Counted from the first letter of the stretch, positions 12,842 to 24,760 are shown. The stretch: 64,000 nucleotides of DNA from Campylorhamphus procurvoides (GCA_013396655.1 WBMV01007609.1:265860-329859); one strand, 5' to 3'. Translations and numbers: made by a program. The notes: a model not told the origin generated them from the sequence alone.

Positions 12842-13258
12842 CCACAGAATAATGGAATGGGTTCAAGCTGGAAAGGATCTCAGGGATCATCTCATTCCAC
12901 CCCCTGCCATGGGCAGGGACACCTCCCACTAACCCAGGTCGCTCCGAGCCCCGTCCAACCTGGCCTTGGATACTTCCAGGGATGGGGCAGCCACAGCTCC
13001 TCTGGGCAATTTTGCCAGGGCTTGCCCACCCTCACAGGGAAGGATTTCTTTCCAATATCCCATCTAACCTTGCCCTCTGTCAGTTTGAAGCCATTCGCCC
13101 TTGTACTGTCCCTCCATCCTTTGTCCCAGGTCTCTCTCCAGCTCTCTTTTTAGGCACTGGAAGGGACTCTCAGGTCTCCCTGAAGCCTTCTGCTCTCCAG
13201 GTGAACACCCCAGCTGTCTCAACCTGGAGCCCCTCAGAGCATCCTGAAGGGTGATCCC
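12842..13258 (-). mobile_element. CR1 LINE 3' fragment, longer copy
   Basis: Antisense CR1 copy of about 417 bp. It runs from CACAGAATAATGGAATGG through the 'ccatgggcagggacacctccc' box, 'gtccaacctggccttgg' and the 'atcccatctaaccttgccctctgtcag' block. It reaches a more 5' 'ctctccaggtgaacacccc' segment, the relic of the region encoding the ORF2 C-terminus. It diverges into unique sequence near 13250. Confidence 0.92.
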
Positions 13259-13569
13259 TTCCACCCACTCCATCCCTGAAGGCTGAGCTGTCCCTTGCAG
13301 AGCAGCCTCCTGGCCCCTGCCTCTTCCCACCTCCCTCTCCTTGGATTTAAGCAACACCTGCAGCTCCCAGTGGCTTTTCCTGGCACATCTCAAAGCACTC
13401 CTGTGCCCCCCACACCCTGTTGTGGCCTTGGGGCTGCAGTGCTGTCAGCTGAGCACCAGAGGGACATTTTGGTGAGGAGCTGCACTTTTTGAATGGATAT
13501 CTGTTCTATAGTGTGGAATTCCCAAGGCTCCTTTGACCAAAGAAAACAATAGGAATACAACCTAATTAA
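13259..13569. other. Unassigned sequence between CR1 and integrase-like frame
   Basis: Nothing recognisable. The last 80 bases are AT-rich and lead into a pyrimidine-containing acceptor-like sequence ending TTTCCAG at 13589. Confidence 0.5.
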
Positions 13570-13589
13570 AGACTAATGTGTGTTTCCAG

Positions 13590-13824
13590 GCATCGACAAA
13601 CATCCAAGCAGCTCCTGTGGGCCACAGGGGAGCAGCGTATGGAGCACTATAAAAGCTTTATGAATGACAAACTTGCCAAATTGCTGTTTAAACAAGGAAG
13701 CAAATGGGAAGACCATCTGCATCAGATTGAAACTGCTCATAATTCTGTCACTTGTGCCAGTGTGGTGTGTTTAAGCTCTTGTGTCGGCGCGTGCCCAGGG
13801 GACACAAAAATTTGTAGGTTTTAA
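13590..13824 (+). pseudogene. Possible integrase-core relic or domesticated-integrase exon
   Basis: The open frame runs from an ATG at 13576 to a TAA at 13822-13824, but the more interesting start is directly after TTTCCAG, a plausible splice acceptor at about 13589. The translation contains HRQTSK, then GEQRMEHYKSF, a basic/leucine stretch (DKLAKLLFKQ), and WEDHLHQIETAHNS from 13705. In Ty3/gypsy-type and related integrases, the part after the catalytic glutamate typically shows an HPQT-like box, a G..ER box, then W...L.....A.N and a G..P-like segment. The spacing from W to L (4) and from W to A (10) and N (12) matches, and a G occurs where the G..P segment is expected. The catalytic D,D,E residues are not in this frame, and I found no upstream exon carrying them. 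It could be a decayed retroelement piece, an exon of a domesticated integrase gene of the GIN type, or coincidence. No donor site is obvious before the stop, so a terminal exon is conceivable. Confidence 0.3.
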
Positions 13825-14339
13825 CGCAACATTCCCCCTCACAGTTGTAGGAGCTGAATCCCCTGTTACCATTTCTCTTGGATTGCTCATGGAGCAGGTA
13901 GTTTGCCCCTTTCCTGCAGCCCAGAGCGAGTCCTCCCCATTGCTAAGGCTCTGCATTCTGGGGAGCCACACTGAGAACCCTCAGATTCTTCATCACTGCT
14001 CGCTGTCTCCCACCTACTGATCCATAGTAAGGACCAGCCCATGGTATCCTCAGTACCAAACATCTCTCAAACCTCCAGCAGTGCTGCTTCCTCTCTTTAC
14101 AGATGAGACAGTGGGAGATTGAAATGAATGTGTGAAGTTATGGCATGGACTTGGTCCCATCTTTGCCCCTTGTTGTGACCCTCCATCACCTTCCCCTCCA
14201 CCACAGGACTGCACACTATCCACAGGCTCCTTTCCACTGGTGACAATTAGTACAAACCTGAAAGAGACTGGAGGGAAAGGTAAACCACCAGCCCCCTCCT
14301 CCTCATGTAGATCTTTATCTTGTCTCTTCACAAGGAGCT
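13825..14339. other. Unassigned single-copy sequence
   Basis: Follows the integrase-like stop. No CR1 or other recognisable element. Contains CAGGTAGTT at about 13895, which could act as a donor, but no coherent exon is seen. Confidence 0.5.
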
Positions 14340-14680
14340 TTGAAATACAGCTAAAACAAGTTACTGATAATTAGCTCTAAAGACACACAAGCAATTGTGT
14401 TTTATCTGTACAAGCTCTTTGATAATAGGCCAGGCCTTGTGCCGTGAATTGCTAATTGATTCTTTCTTAGCAAAATGTTTTGCTTAATTAAAGGGTGTAC
14501 TGATTTATAAACACCTCCCTAAATATTATTCACTTTGCATCTGCTGAAAAGAGCGCAGGCTGTTCCTGTGCTTCAGCATTCCCTTTCAAATGATCCCATT
14601 ATATCCAGCTACGCTCTTTCAATACTGATTGTGACAGATTGAGAAATTATTAAATCATAAATATAAAGAGAAAAAGCTAG
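14340..14680. promoter_or_regulatory. AT-rich block, candidate conserved noncoding element
   Basis: AT-rich, repeat-free segment dense in developmental transcription-factor-like words: GCTAATTG at 14451-14458, TTAATTAA at 14484-14491 (both homeodomain-type), ATAAACA at 14507-14513 (forkhead-type) and CTTTGCAT at about 14533-14540 (POU/octamer-like). Stops are present in all frames. Such blocks are common in gene deserts next to developmental genes. Conservation is inferred from composition only. Confidence 0.3.
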
Positions 14681-15270
14681 TGATGCACACATAATGGGAG
14701 CTATTCTCACAGCCCCCAAATCTTTCAAAGAATGACAAGACCACAAAGAGTCAGGGAGGCAGAAATGAAACTCCTGGCCCAGCTCTGTTCTTCGTCGTGA
14801 TGGAGGAAATCATGATCCAGTCCCCAGAGCTCAGCCTGGTGTAAAAGTGGAGGAAGGATCTGCCTCATTTTCCTGCAAGATCACTGTGACCTAGATCAGG
14901 TCAGTTGTCTGTTGTGGTGCTTGCATGGGGGGAACATCTACAGATTCAATCTCTGGGCTTTTCACAGTCCAGGACTTGCTTTTTGACATGTTTCTTCTCA
15001 GCAGGTGCTCTTGAGGCTTTTTCTCCTGCAGTTACCTCCTCCAAGTCCGTGCTGTGTCCCACAGGAGTCAGCACTGACTGTCTGTCCCCAGAGTCCTGGT
15101 GGCAGCAGGAGTCTGGTCAAGAGGCTGCAGCTCATCTCAGAGTGTTTGGGGTGCCTCAAAGAACACACCTGGTGGAGGAGGAGGAGTGGGGAGCTGGGAC
15201 CCTGGAAGGGATCCAGGGCCAGGCAGTTGGCTCAGAGGGGATGTGGGGAGTTTGATGGGACATGAAGAGG

Positions 15271-15310
15271 AGGAAGGTTTGGCATGTTGGAGGAAGGTTT
15301 GGCATGCAGG
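15271..15310. repeat. 20-bp tandem duplication
   Basis: Two adjacent copies of a 20-bp unit beginning AGGAAGGTTTGGCATG (15271-15290 and 15291-15310), differing only at positions 17-18 (TT versus CA). Confidence 0.95.
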
Positions 15311-15822
15311 AAGAAGGGCAGTTGCTGCGCAGGTTTGATCCAGAAGGTCTTTGGGCACAGTAGGGTTTCAGGGAGCTTGGCTGTCCAGGGCAGCCCAGGC
15401 AGAGAGAGGGAAGCTGATACCAACCAGGATCACCAGGGGGTTCACCGCCAAGGGGGAGCTGGTTTGCTGTGCCATAGAGGATGCTCAGCTGAACACAGAG
15501 GTGCAGATGGGCACAGTTTGCTTGTCCTGCAGCACATGAGTGCGTAAGTCCCCTGGAGGACAGATCCTGCTGCAGAATGAGTTTGGAATAGCATCACTAT
15601 GTGCTTGCCCTGTTCAGGAGGGCTGCCCTGGGCACGGGCCACCAGCAGAGACAGGGAAGTGGCTCAGTGTCCCTCCTGTGTGGCCCAGCCCAGCCACTCC
15701 CACACAGGACAGCACCTTTCACTCTTGGTCACGCTCCCACCATCCCTAAGAGGGGCTGAAACCCCTCAGGGAGCTGTGCTTGAGGGTCTCTGCAGGGATT
15801 GCTGCTGCCATCCCTCCCTCCC

Positions 15823-15852
15823 ACTCCATAGGTGACCACTCCATAGGTCACC
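15823..15852. repeat. 15-bp tandem duplication
   Basis: Two adjacent copies of ACTCCATAGGTGACC / ACTCCATAGGTCACC differing by one base. Confidence 0.95.
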
Positions 15853-18800
15853 CTGCTCTGGTCCAGCCCCCTCAGTCCCTGGGCTGAGCCCCCACATCCC
15901 ACACCCCTCTCTACCTGTATGTGCTGTAACACCAAGAGTTTCTATTTACTTGGGGGAAGTCAGTGATTTACTTCCCACCCTCTTTACCTCACATTTTGTG
16001 CTGTATTACTGTCTGCTGCATAAATCCATCCTGGAGTACCTGAGGAGCATTTGACGAAGTTCTGCCCTCTGAAATGCACAGGTTATCATCCCCAGCAGCT
16101 GCAGGTCTGTCGGTGTTCAAAAGTAAACTCTTTTTCACCCAGCGTTCATCAATCAGCCCAAATTCCTCCTTCTTCTTTGTCTCTTCCCACCTCCTCATTA
16201 CAGATGTGTCCTGTGGCAAGTTGCTTGTCAGAGGGGTGTGAAACCCCTCACACACATTGATTTGTGCTGAGGGTTTGATATAACCTGGGGACTCTGGTGA
16301 GGTGGACACAGAAGGTCAGTTGTGAACCCTCCCAAGCCACTCAGTGAGCTCGAAGAGGTAGCAGATGAAACAGGCTGGGTGAGATGCAGCTTCTGTTGGG
16401 ACTTGGGAGTTTGATCAGACAAAAAATGAAGTGAGACCTCTGTGATCAAGGAGCACAAGCGGCTGCAGAGGAAAGGAAGCATCACCTTGTGCCCTGGAAA
16501 GATGGGCTGCTGGATTGCCTCTTGGGTGACACCAAGGTGTACATCCAACATGTACATCCAGAACAGGGACCAGCCACTGCAGGGACCCTGCCTTGAAAAT
16601 CATGTCTAAACTCTCCTTCCACTCAGAACAGGGTTCCCCTCACGATCATGGCACTTAGAACCCTGTTTGCTTGCTCCAGAGCATCTCTTTTCCATGGTTT
16701 TCCATCCCTGCCTGGGAATTTCATGCCGTGGAGGATCTCCTGCCTTCCCAGGTTGAGCAGCTCCACGAGTTAATTACCCTGGCTGGTAGGAGTGTGTGCC
16801 CTATTTCCAGGAGGATGTTGGTGTCTACAGAGACATTATGTATGCTGAGCACTGGATAACACACACTTCTCTGCACATATTTGCAACTTGATAATATTGC
16901 TTCTCATCCTCAGCCTCTGAGCCCTGGCTGGGGTGGATCAGGATTGTTCTGCTCCAGTCAGGACAGTCGTGACATGTATGGATTTAGGCCCTTATTAACT
17001 GCAAGGTACAGTAGCTTATGACTGAAATACCTGGTGTTTTTTGAAAAAAGGAGAATAAAAGGTTAAGCTGCCACAGATACTCACATTAATCTGTTCCAAC
17101 TACAATATGCATACCACTTCTCAAAAAGGATTTGAGGCTTCTCCCACACAGACTTAGATGTGTCCGCATGAAATATCAATGTCTTAGGGTAGGATTTTCA
17201 AAAACACCTTAAGGAAATGAGGCACCCACTTCTTATTGACTCTCATTGACTTCCTTCACAGCTTTTGAAAAATCCCAGCCTTAATTATTGTTATTATGCC
17301 ATAAAAAATGGTGTCCCTCATTATCACTGACATGCCCTAGATACTGGCAGGCCTCCTGTCTAACCCATAAAATGTGATAAAATAACCCAAAATAGGAGCT
17401 TACCCAATGGAAAAGTGCTCAGAATGTGAGTGGTGAGGTCAGTAAGGAAATGTTAGAGTTTTTGAGAAGGTCGTTAAACCAGTCCCCTGAGTGCTGCATT
17501 TGCACTGGAAATGCAGCCCAGGAGGGGTCAGCTGGACCCCTGCCCTGTGTCCAAGCCCCACCTTTGTCCAAGGGCTGTGCCAGGAGAGGGTCAATGGTTT
17601 GAAGGATAATTTAGCAGCCAAAACACGGAGCGGAGACTTGCTTGCCATACAAAGCAGTGGGCAAAGAGCTCCAGGTGGAGTTCAGGTTCCCTCTGGAGGT
17701 TTTCAGGGATCTGACTTGCTCGGAGCACCCAAAGCTGTTATTTCTGTTCCCAAAGCTGTTCATTCGTGTTCCTTATCTGACTGCACTCCTGACTCTGTCC
17801 ATGTGCCAGCAGCAAGCCAGAGGGGAGCACTGCTCCCCAAGTGACCTGTACCTGCAGGTCTGGGAAGACCCCAGGATGGTCTTCAGAAGCATCAGAGAGT
17901 CAGGAGGTGGCAGGATGCATCCACAGGGCTGGCTGTTGTTGGCAACATAACAAGTTCCTCTAGTCCCTTTCCCACCACTTGAAGTCTTTTCCACCTCAGA
18001 CTCTGCAGGAGCCTCCAGGACACCACCTCACCCTGATAATCTGGGCTGCAGAGAAGCCAGACAGACACAACTTAGTGGTTCTTCTGCATTGACTGGGGCT
18101 TACAAGGCACATCCCCTGGCAGAAACTCACTGTGAGATTCCCAAAACATGGATCTTTGCCACCCCAAAATAATCACAGAACTACTCTTTTCGTCTGCGCT
18201 TGTGCATCAGGTTGTGTTACTTAAAGCTACAGGCAGAGTGAGCAAATTTGAGCTGCTCTGGGAGTGATTCTTCCTCCTGAAAAGGCTCCATTTGGCTTCT
18301 GGAGCACTAGCAATGTGAGGAAAAGCTGCAGAGCCTGTTTGGGCCAGAAAAATATAACTCATGTCTTCGAATTCCTGCTCCTTCACAACAGGGTTTAGGA
18401 GGCAAGCAGGCTGTAAGTACAACTCTGCTTATTTTTGCTTTCAAATAAGGTGAAACCTTTAACTATTGATTACAAGCAAAGGTTCCTAAGGGAGGGGAAG
18501 GAAGGAGAGGGCTTAGTGAGGAATGCAGAAATCCCAGTTCATCTGCTCCGAGGCCTCCACAGATTAATAGAATTAATTTATCTTGCGGGGCACTAATTGA
18601 AGAATGTGGTTGAGGTTAAGGACAAGGTCAGCTCTTTCCAAGTGTAATGTCTCCTCCATAATTCACTTGCCAAACCATCACGACCATCTGTGCAGGGTAA
18701 GAGTGAAGGATGGACGTTGTGCTCCCAGGATCTCAGGGAACATGACCTTGTGTTACAGAGAACTGTAAGTGAAAGTGGTAGGAAGGTACATGGCAGATGT

Positions 18801-20081
18801 TTTGCTAGATGAGACATTCAGCACTATCTCTTACTTCTTTGAGATCTGCACCTCTGAACCAGGTTTGGATGACACAGAGGGACAGTTCTGATCCAGCTCA
18901 GGCTGTTTGGTGCCTTTGCCTCACTGCATAAGCTGCCAGTCCTCCCAGGCAGCTGGTAACCCGCCCTGAGCCCTGAGAGGAGCTGATCAATAATCCCAGC
19001 TGAGAAATTGGTGCCAGGCTGTGTTATCTCCCCAGGCTGCCCCAGGAAGGGTTGGTGGCTGGCTGCAACAAAACATGCTGGCAGGAAGGACTTGCCTGGG
19101 GTCTAGTTGCTGCTGGGGGAAGGCTGGCAAGGGCAGGGGGTGGCTGCAGGTGCTGTGGCAGTGCCAGTGTGACAGCCTTTCAGGCTGAGGGAGAAGGGGG
19201 GAATGCCCCACCACCACCTCAGCACCACCTGGGATTTTCCTGCAGCCTCTCCCACCCATCTCGGGTGTGCCCTGCCAGGGCCAGGCTGGCACAGCAGAGG
19301 GACAGAAGCCAGCTCGGGGTGGGTGAGAGGCAAAGAGGGATGAGCAGATGTACCAGGCTTGGGGGAGGCGTTGTCTGTGCCTTCAAAGCACAAGTGCAGT
19401 GCAGGGATGGCTGTAAATGGATTTCTGAGCAGCTGGTCCTGCTGTCCCTGTGGTGGGACAAGCTGCAGACCTGGAGCCCACCCTCTGCTCCCACAAAGCT
19501 GGCCCAGCTCAGGCTTTGGGGATCTGACCTGCTGCTGGCTATTTGTTTAGTGGGGAGGGAAGAATCTGCCTCCCTGCTGCCAGGGGCTCCTTGTGCCACA
19601 CATACTCAGTGATTGGGGATTAACAGTGACCAGCAAAGCTGTGCCAGACCCCTCTGGCTGCCACTGCAGCACGCCAGGCAGAACTGCACCTGATCTCATG
19701 CATCACTTACATATAACCTGTTGCTCCTCAGCAACATCTAAACCACTAGCACAAGTTTCTAAATGTCAGCACTATTTCCCTGTGAGATCAATCAGATATT
19801 AGAGCAGGGGCTCAATATTGAATGTGGAGAGACTTAAAAATAAGACTTTCATAGACTTCATCTACATGATTCCTTTTCAGCTCAGTTTGGGGTCAGAGAT
19901 CTCCAAAGGTTCATTTTAAGCCAAGTTTCTCTGTAAGCTACAAAAGTCAGAGCCACAGCAAGGCAGGGAGGCGGAGTAGGCAAGAGAGACATCAGACAAC
20001 TGTGCTCTTGTTCATCTCCGGAGCTGTCCCAGATGCAGATGGGAAAAGGGCTTTTTTTCTGTTTTTTTAAACCAGAGAGGG

Positions 20082-20146
20082 CATAAAAACCTGATACTGC
20101 TGCTTGTTCTTCTCTTTTTCAGAGCTCCCATGGCAGATATCCAGGT
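20082..20146 (+). promoter_or_regulatory. TATA-like box, pyrimidine tract, ATG and splice donor cluster
   Basis: CATAAAAA at 20082-20089 lies about 30 bp upstream of the pyrimidine tract TCTCTTTTTC (20111-20120). This is followed by AG, then CCCATGG (good Kozak context, ATG at 20130), and a GTAATG donor-like sequence at 20145. The five codons before the donor read MADIQ. The 22 bases 20123-20144 could be an internal mini-exon with acceptor TTTTTCAG, or a first exon starting in the pyrimidine tract. There is no CpG island and no recognisable second exon downstream. Confidence 0.15.
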
Positions 20147-21318
20147 AATGAACCCAGCCCTGTTCTGCTAATGAGCCCTGAGAAGTGCCAAGATGATGGC
20201 ACAAGACAAAGTGTCTGGTTTACAGTCCTTAAATGCTTAAGAGAAATGAAAACCCAAACAAGAAACCATATGAGGCCCATACTTTCCACTCAAGATGGAA
20301 AACCAGGCTCAGAGATGAGATTTTGTGCCAGGCTTAAGTGTTTCTTTGCGACCACATTTCACCTTCCTCCTCTCGATGCATTATGACAGAATTATACCCC
20401 AGACAGTGCTCTTTTGAAACACTGACAATATTTGTTTTAATTCACTTGTTTTTCTTTTATTTTTCTTGCTTGTTTGCTATCTCAGGTCTTATTACCTACA
20501 CACTGTTTAGATCAGCCCTGTCTCCGGTTTCTGAAGGTGACATAATGAAGCCTGTGGGTTGTCAGAGGATCCATCCCACCTTCCAAAGAGGTGCAGGAGC
20601 CAGTCTGGGAACAGTCACAGGGAGGGTTTGCCTGTCTGGGGTGGGATGGGTGCACAGACAGGCTTCGGGGAACCCCAAAAGCATTACCTCAGCTATTTCT
20701 ACTGTCACAGGCATTGCTGAAGAACACCTGGCTAAGAGGCATGTGGAACAGCCATAGGGAATAAGGCTTTCTTGGGAACAGCAAAGTGCTGGGACTGTAC
20801 CAGCACTGCCTTTCACACTTCTGTACTTGACCTGGAAAAGCCTTAACAAACAGTCTTCCAGCTGTCCTGTTCAGCCAGAAGTTGATTGAGCTTGCAAAAT
20901 TATTGTAGCAAGTCTGTCAGTCTGCTGTGTCCCTTCATCTCTGACAGCTGTCTGAGATCTTTTAGAGAGCTTGCTCGTGTCTGTGCTGGCCCCAGTGCAC
21001 TCAGAGCTGATAGGAAAGTCACAGCAGCACTGCTGCCATTTTCCTGTGACCTCTCTATTCAATGTCTTGCCCCTGAGTGCATCAAAGATTTGTTCTCAGC
21101 CTCTGCTTGGGGTTTTGCAGCACAGGGGTCATTTGTGGACAATTCGTGCAGCGTTCTCTCTCCCCTAAACAACTCTGTGCACTGGGTAAAAGAATTTCAG
21201 ACAATTCCTCTGTCAGAGGTTGGGTTCCTGTCTGGGCTCCTGTACCACAGCACTGCACCCCTGAGGTCCTGGCAGAGCCTGGCACTGCCCAGCCATTGAG
21301 CTCTTGGGTCCAGCTTCT
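20147..21318. other. Unassigned single-copy sequence
   Basis: No recognisable gene or repeat. Open frames up to 141 codons show no family signature. Confidence 0.55.
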
Positions 21319-21935
21319 CATAGAATCATTAAGACTCCTCCCTGCTGGGAGGTGGGATTTGCACTTCTGTGGCATCAAAGTGTTCATCTAGTCAAAGCTT
21401 TAGCCCTTCTGAACACAGCAGCTCTGTTCCTACTGCCCAGCTCTCCTGGGCTGCCTTCCAGCACAAGTCCTACAAGGCTGCTCCACTTTCCTGGCCCCAT
21501 GAGCTGCACATAGAGAGCTTTATATGGGTGAGACCCCCAAGATGCACCTCCAAGATCACCAAGCCCACCCTGTGCCCACCTTCTTCCCCAGCCAAGAGCT
21601 CTGAGTGCCATGGCCAGTCCTGCCTTGGACAACTCGAGGGATGGGGACTCCGAACCTCCTTGGGCAGCCCCTTCCAAAGCCTGACCACCCTGTCAGTGAA
21701 GAACTTCTTCCTAATATCCAATCTAAACCTCCCTTGGCTCAACTTTAGACTGTTGCCTCTCCTCCTGTCTCTGTTCCCTGGGAGCAGAGCCTGACTCTGT
21801 CCTGTCAGGGAGTGAGAAGGTTCCCCCTGAGCCTCCTTTTCTCCAGGCTGACCCTCCCCAGCTCCCTCAGCCCCTCCTCATATGACTGACTCTCCAGACC
21901 CTTCCCCAGCTCTGTTGCCCAGTCACCTTTCCTAA
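21319..21935 (-). mobile_element. CR1 LINE, interrupted copy (second subfamily)
   Basis: Antisense CR1 of a different subfamily from the CCATGGGCAGGG type. The 3' terminal repeat CATAGAATCATTAAG is at 21320-21334. The body resumes near 21528 with 'gtgagacc...ctccaagatcaccaag' and continues through 'cctgaccaccctgtcagtgaagaacttcttcc', 'caatctaaacctcccttgg', 'gggagcagagcctgactc' and 'cctccttttctccaggctg' to about 21935. The 190-odd bases between the two parts do not look like CR1 and may be a nested insertion. Confidence 0.85.
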
Positions 21936-24623
21936 AGGACCAAAGGCAAGGGAATGTCTGTGTCTGGTTCACACCCACTCGTGACAACATCTCACAGGGC
22001 CCTCGGTGTCCCACAGTGGAGCAGGATTGACCAGGTATTTATCAGGGGGTAGAGCCCCTCTGGAAATCCATTTTGGTCGTCTGAGTCACCCCTGGTGCTT
22101 CACTGTGGGCTTCCCAGTGACTGTAGCAGCGGTCAGAGCTGATGCTGATACAGAAGGAGAGCCCACCTTGCTCACAAGCAGCAGAGGAGCTGGGCCATGT
22201 GTTACCCAAGTGCCGATTCTGTGATCAGAAATTTCATGGCCCTGCACAGCCCCTGTCAAGATGCAGGAGCTGCTCAGAAAAGCAACCTGCCAGCCAACAT
22301 GGTTACTGTGATTAAAACCAGAGGCTTGTGCATCTTCATGCAAATGAGAACCCATTAGTCACCTTAATCCTGCTGGGCCTCCGACAGCAAATTCAACAAC
22401 CCCCCATTTGTCCTATTTTTAGAAGTACCACGATTTCTAAACCACTCTCTTCATGCTTTTTAGACCTGAACCATGATTTTCAAGTAGCTGGAGTTGTCAG
22501 TGCTGCCATTAGCCTGGAAAGAGAGGGGTACACGGAAGAGGGGAGTGGAGAAATGAGCGAAATCCATCACAGCCCTTTCCGATGCATCTCTGAGGCAAAT
22601 GACCACCTGCAAAACTTTCAGCGTCCAACCAGAATGTGTTTCTTGTGTGTCAGGAATGTTTCAGACAGCCTTTTGCTAATGGCAGATGTTATAATGAAGT
22701 GCTGGGAAGTGGCGGTGCTCAGTGCTCCATTCTGCCTGGCATCACACCCACAAGGCAGCTCCATCAACACTTGGCTTCAAAGGGACAAGACTTACCTGTT
22801 ATTTCAATATCAATGAGACATTAAGTGATGCCAGTGAAAGGTCAGGCCCAGCAGAAGCAAAATCCTGTTATTAATATTTTCTTATTTGCTTTAGATGTTT
22901 TAAATTTTTTTTATTACAATTGTTTAATTGAAATTTAAGTCTCATCAGTGTCTGGAGTGCTTAGAAATGGACGAGTTCAAATGCTGCCAAACCTCTCTGC
23001 CTTAAATTCAGAGCAGGGTTTGTCATGAAAACAACCTGTATTCTCCTGTACTGTGCAGTAAAATTGTGTCTTTTTACCTCCTCCCTGCAAAAGGCCAAGT
23101 GCCTTTGGCAGAAATGCTCATCCCTGTTGCCCAGCTGGGGACTGAGCTCTCAGATCCCACCCCACATGGCAGGATGGATGCCCAGGGGTTCTGCACCGCG
23201 TTGTTGTTATCCCTAAAAAGTCCACAGGGTGTTCCAGAAACCTATCCTATGTTTTGGGCTGTGCCTCTGGGAGGTGTGAGCTGACCCTTTAGGGAAGGGA
23301 GAGACCAAGTACTGTACAAGTCAATGAAAAGAGTAGTTGTGGCAGCTCCAGAGAGAAGCCAAAAGTGCTGCTAACTACTAATATTTAAGTTCCACAAGAC
23401 ATTTTTCACTGCTTTTCAGTACAGCTCATTATTGCATTAGCAAATATATGCAGTGCATATAAGACTTTATATTCTTAGAGAATTCATCTCAGCAGACCAT
23501 GGCTATTACCCACGTTGGGCTTATTAACTTGTTACCTGTATTTGTAATAAATAGAAAATTATCTGGTTCAATATTTGCCTTCCCCAATAGCACTCACTGA
23601 CTAATCTTTCCTTTTTCCCCTCCTCCTTTCCTCCTGGATTGTTGGATCTGATAATTCATCTGATCAAATGCTGTCCATTTCATTAATCCAGGAGACACAG
23701 GGAAGTGAAGTGGTGAATTCTAAAAGAGACTGGAGGTCTCCCTAATCCAGCAGATGTGTGATAACAAATTCATGAATCTGACCACAGATTCAGGTGAGAA
23801 GAATATTAATGATGTCAGAACAACCTGATGGTTTGAGACCATGGACTTTAACCCCCAAGGATATCGTTGCAACCCCTTTATAAGCTATAAAAGGATTGGG
23901 AGTGCAAAACTGAAAGTGGGTAAAAGAATGGAGTATAAGCCATGATTTGCTTTCAAAAACCACCAGACACACTCCGGTCTTAAAATCAATATGCAGGGGG
24001 TCACTGGCAACCTGTGGAACGTGCAGGATGCTTAAAAAATCTCAAGGGCATTTTGCTTCATAAAAATATGACTTTATTCTCAGCTGTGTGTGCCGCCAGT
24101 GCCTCTCCTCCCGGGCAAAACAAGAACTGTAGAAGAATCCCAGGAAAACAGGCCTTTTTTTGTGGTGGGTGTCACACCAGGAATTCTTTGCTTTGTTTGG
24201 ACCTGTCTCCCAGAAGATAAGGTGGTGATCCAGGCAGGAGCAGGATGGGTAGTGGCACTTAGGGAGTGGAAGACCTTCTTTGAAGTGTAACCAGGTAAAG
24301 AAATGCTGCAGAGTTGGTGGCTTTACCTGGTTGTGTAAAACAAGACGTGTGTGGTGGCGTCTCTCAGGTGAGAAGGAGGAGGAGGAGAAAAACCTTTGCC
24401 TGCTAGTCATGATTCTTCTAACAGAGACCAAACAAACCGGAAACTGGGGAAACTGCATGGACCTGGAGGGGACTCCACATGGAGAGCAGCCCTTGGAACT
24501 GGGCTGTTTCCCTAAGGAATTGTGGTTATTGCACCTGCTGTCGCCTCCCACTTCCCAGTGATCCTCTTTCAATCCTCCTACAAAGAGCCAGCAAGTTCCA
24601 AAGGCACTGGGAGGGGCAGGAAT
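21936..24623. other. Unassigned sequence with AT-rich blocks
   Basis: No gene recognised. Two AT-rich stretches stand out: about 22860-22945 (long T and A runs with ATTGTTTAATTGAAATTTAAG) and about 23380-23720, which includes GGATCTGATAATTCATCTG and CATTTCATTAATCC. They resemble noncoding conserved DNA in composition, but this is not testable here. The 176-codon minus frame at 24042-24572 has no recognisable domain. Confidence 0.5.
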
Positions 24624-24712
24624 GCACAGGGGCAGACCTGGCAGTGCTTAATGATTGGGCTGGATGATTTTAAAGGCCTTTTCCAACCTTAGCTAATCTG
24701 GGATTCTCTATA
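24624..24712 (+). mobile_element. CR1 LINE 3' end (third subfamily)
   Basis: Short, diverged sense CR1 tail: 'ggggcagacctggcagtgctta', 'ttgggctggatgattttaaagg', CCTTTTCCAACCTTAG and a decayed terminal repeat GGGATTCTCT. It belongs to the class with 'ccttttccaacc' rather than 'cccttccaaccc'. Confidence 0.8.
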
Positions 24713-24730
24713 GCACAGTCCCATGCAGCA

Positions 24731-24760
24731 CCTTTTTTTTTTTTTCCTTTCTTTTCTTTT
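24731..24760. repeat. T-rich homopolymer/(TTTC)n tract
   Basis: T13 followed by CCTTTCTTTTCTTTT, directly downstream of the CR1 tail. Confidence 0.9.

Larger units (their letters stand above)
14681..20080. other. Unassigned single-copy sequence with two small duplications
   Basis: A 5.4-kb stretch without CR1. It holds two short tandem duplications, listed separately. Open frames are short and cluster in the GC-rich parts at about 15.0-15.9 and 19.0-19.6 kb, on both strands. No gene recognised. Confidence 0.55.

Noticed and set aside
20123..20144. First coding exon of RPS11 (MADIQ before a donor)
   Set aside because: Five codons are too few, no second exon or CpG-rich promoter is visible nearby; kept only as a weak finding.
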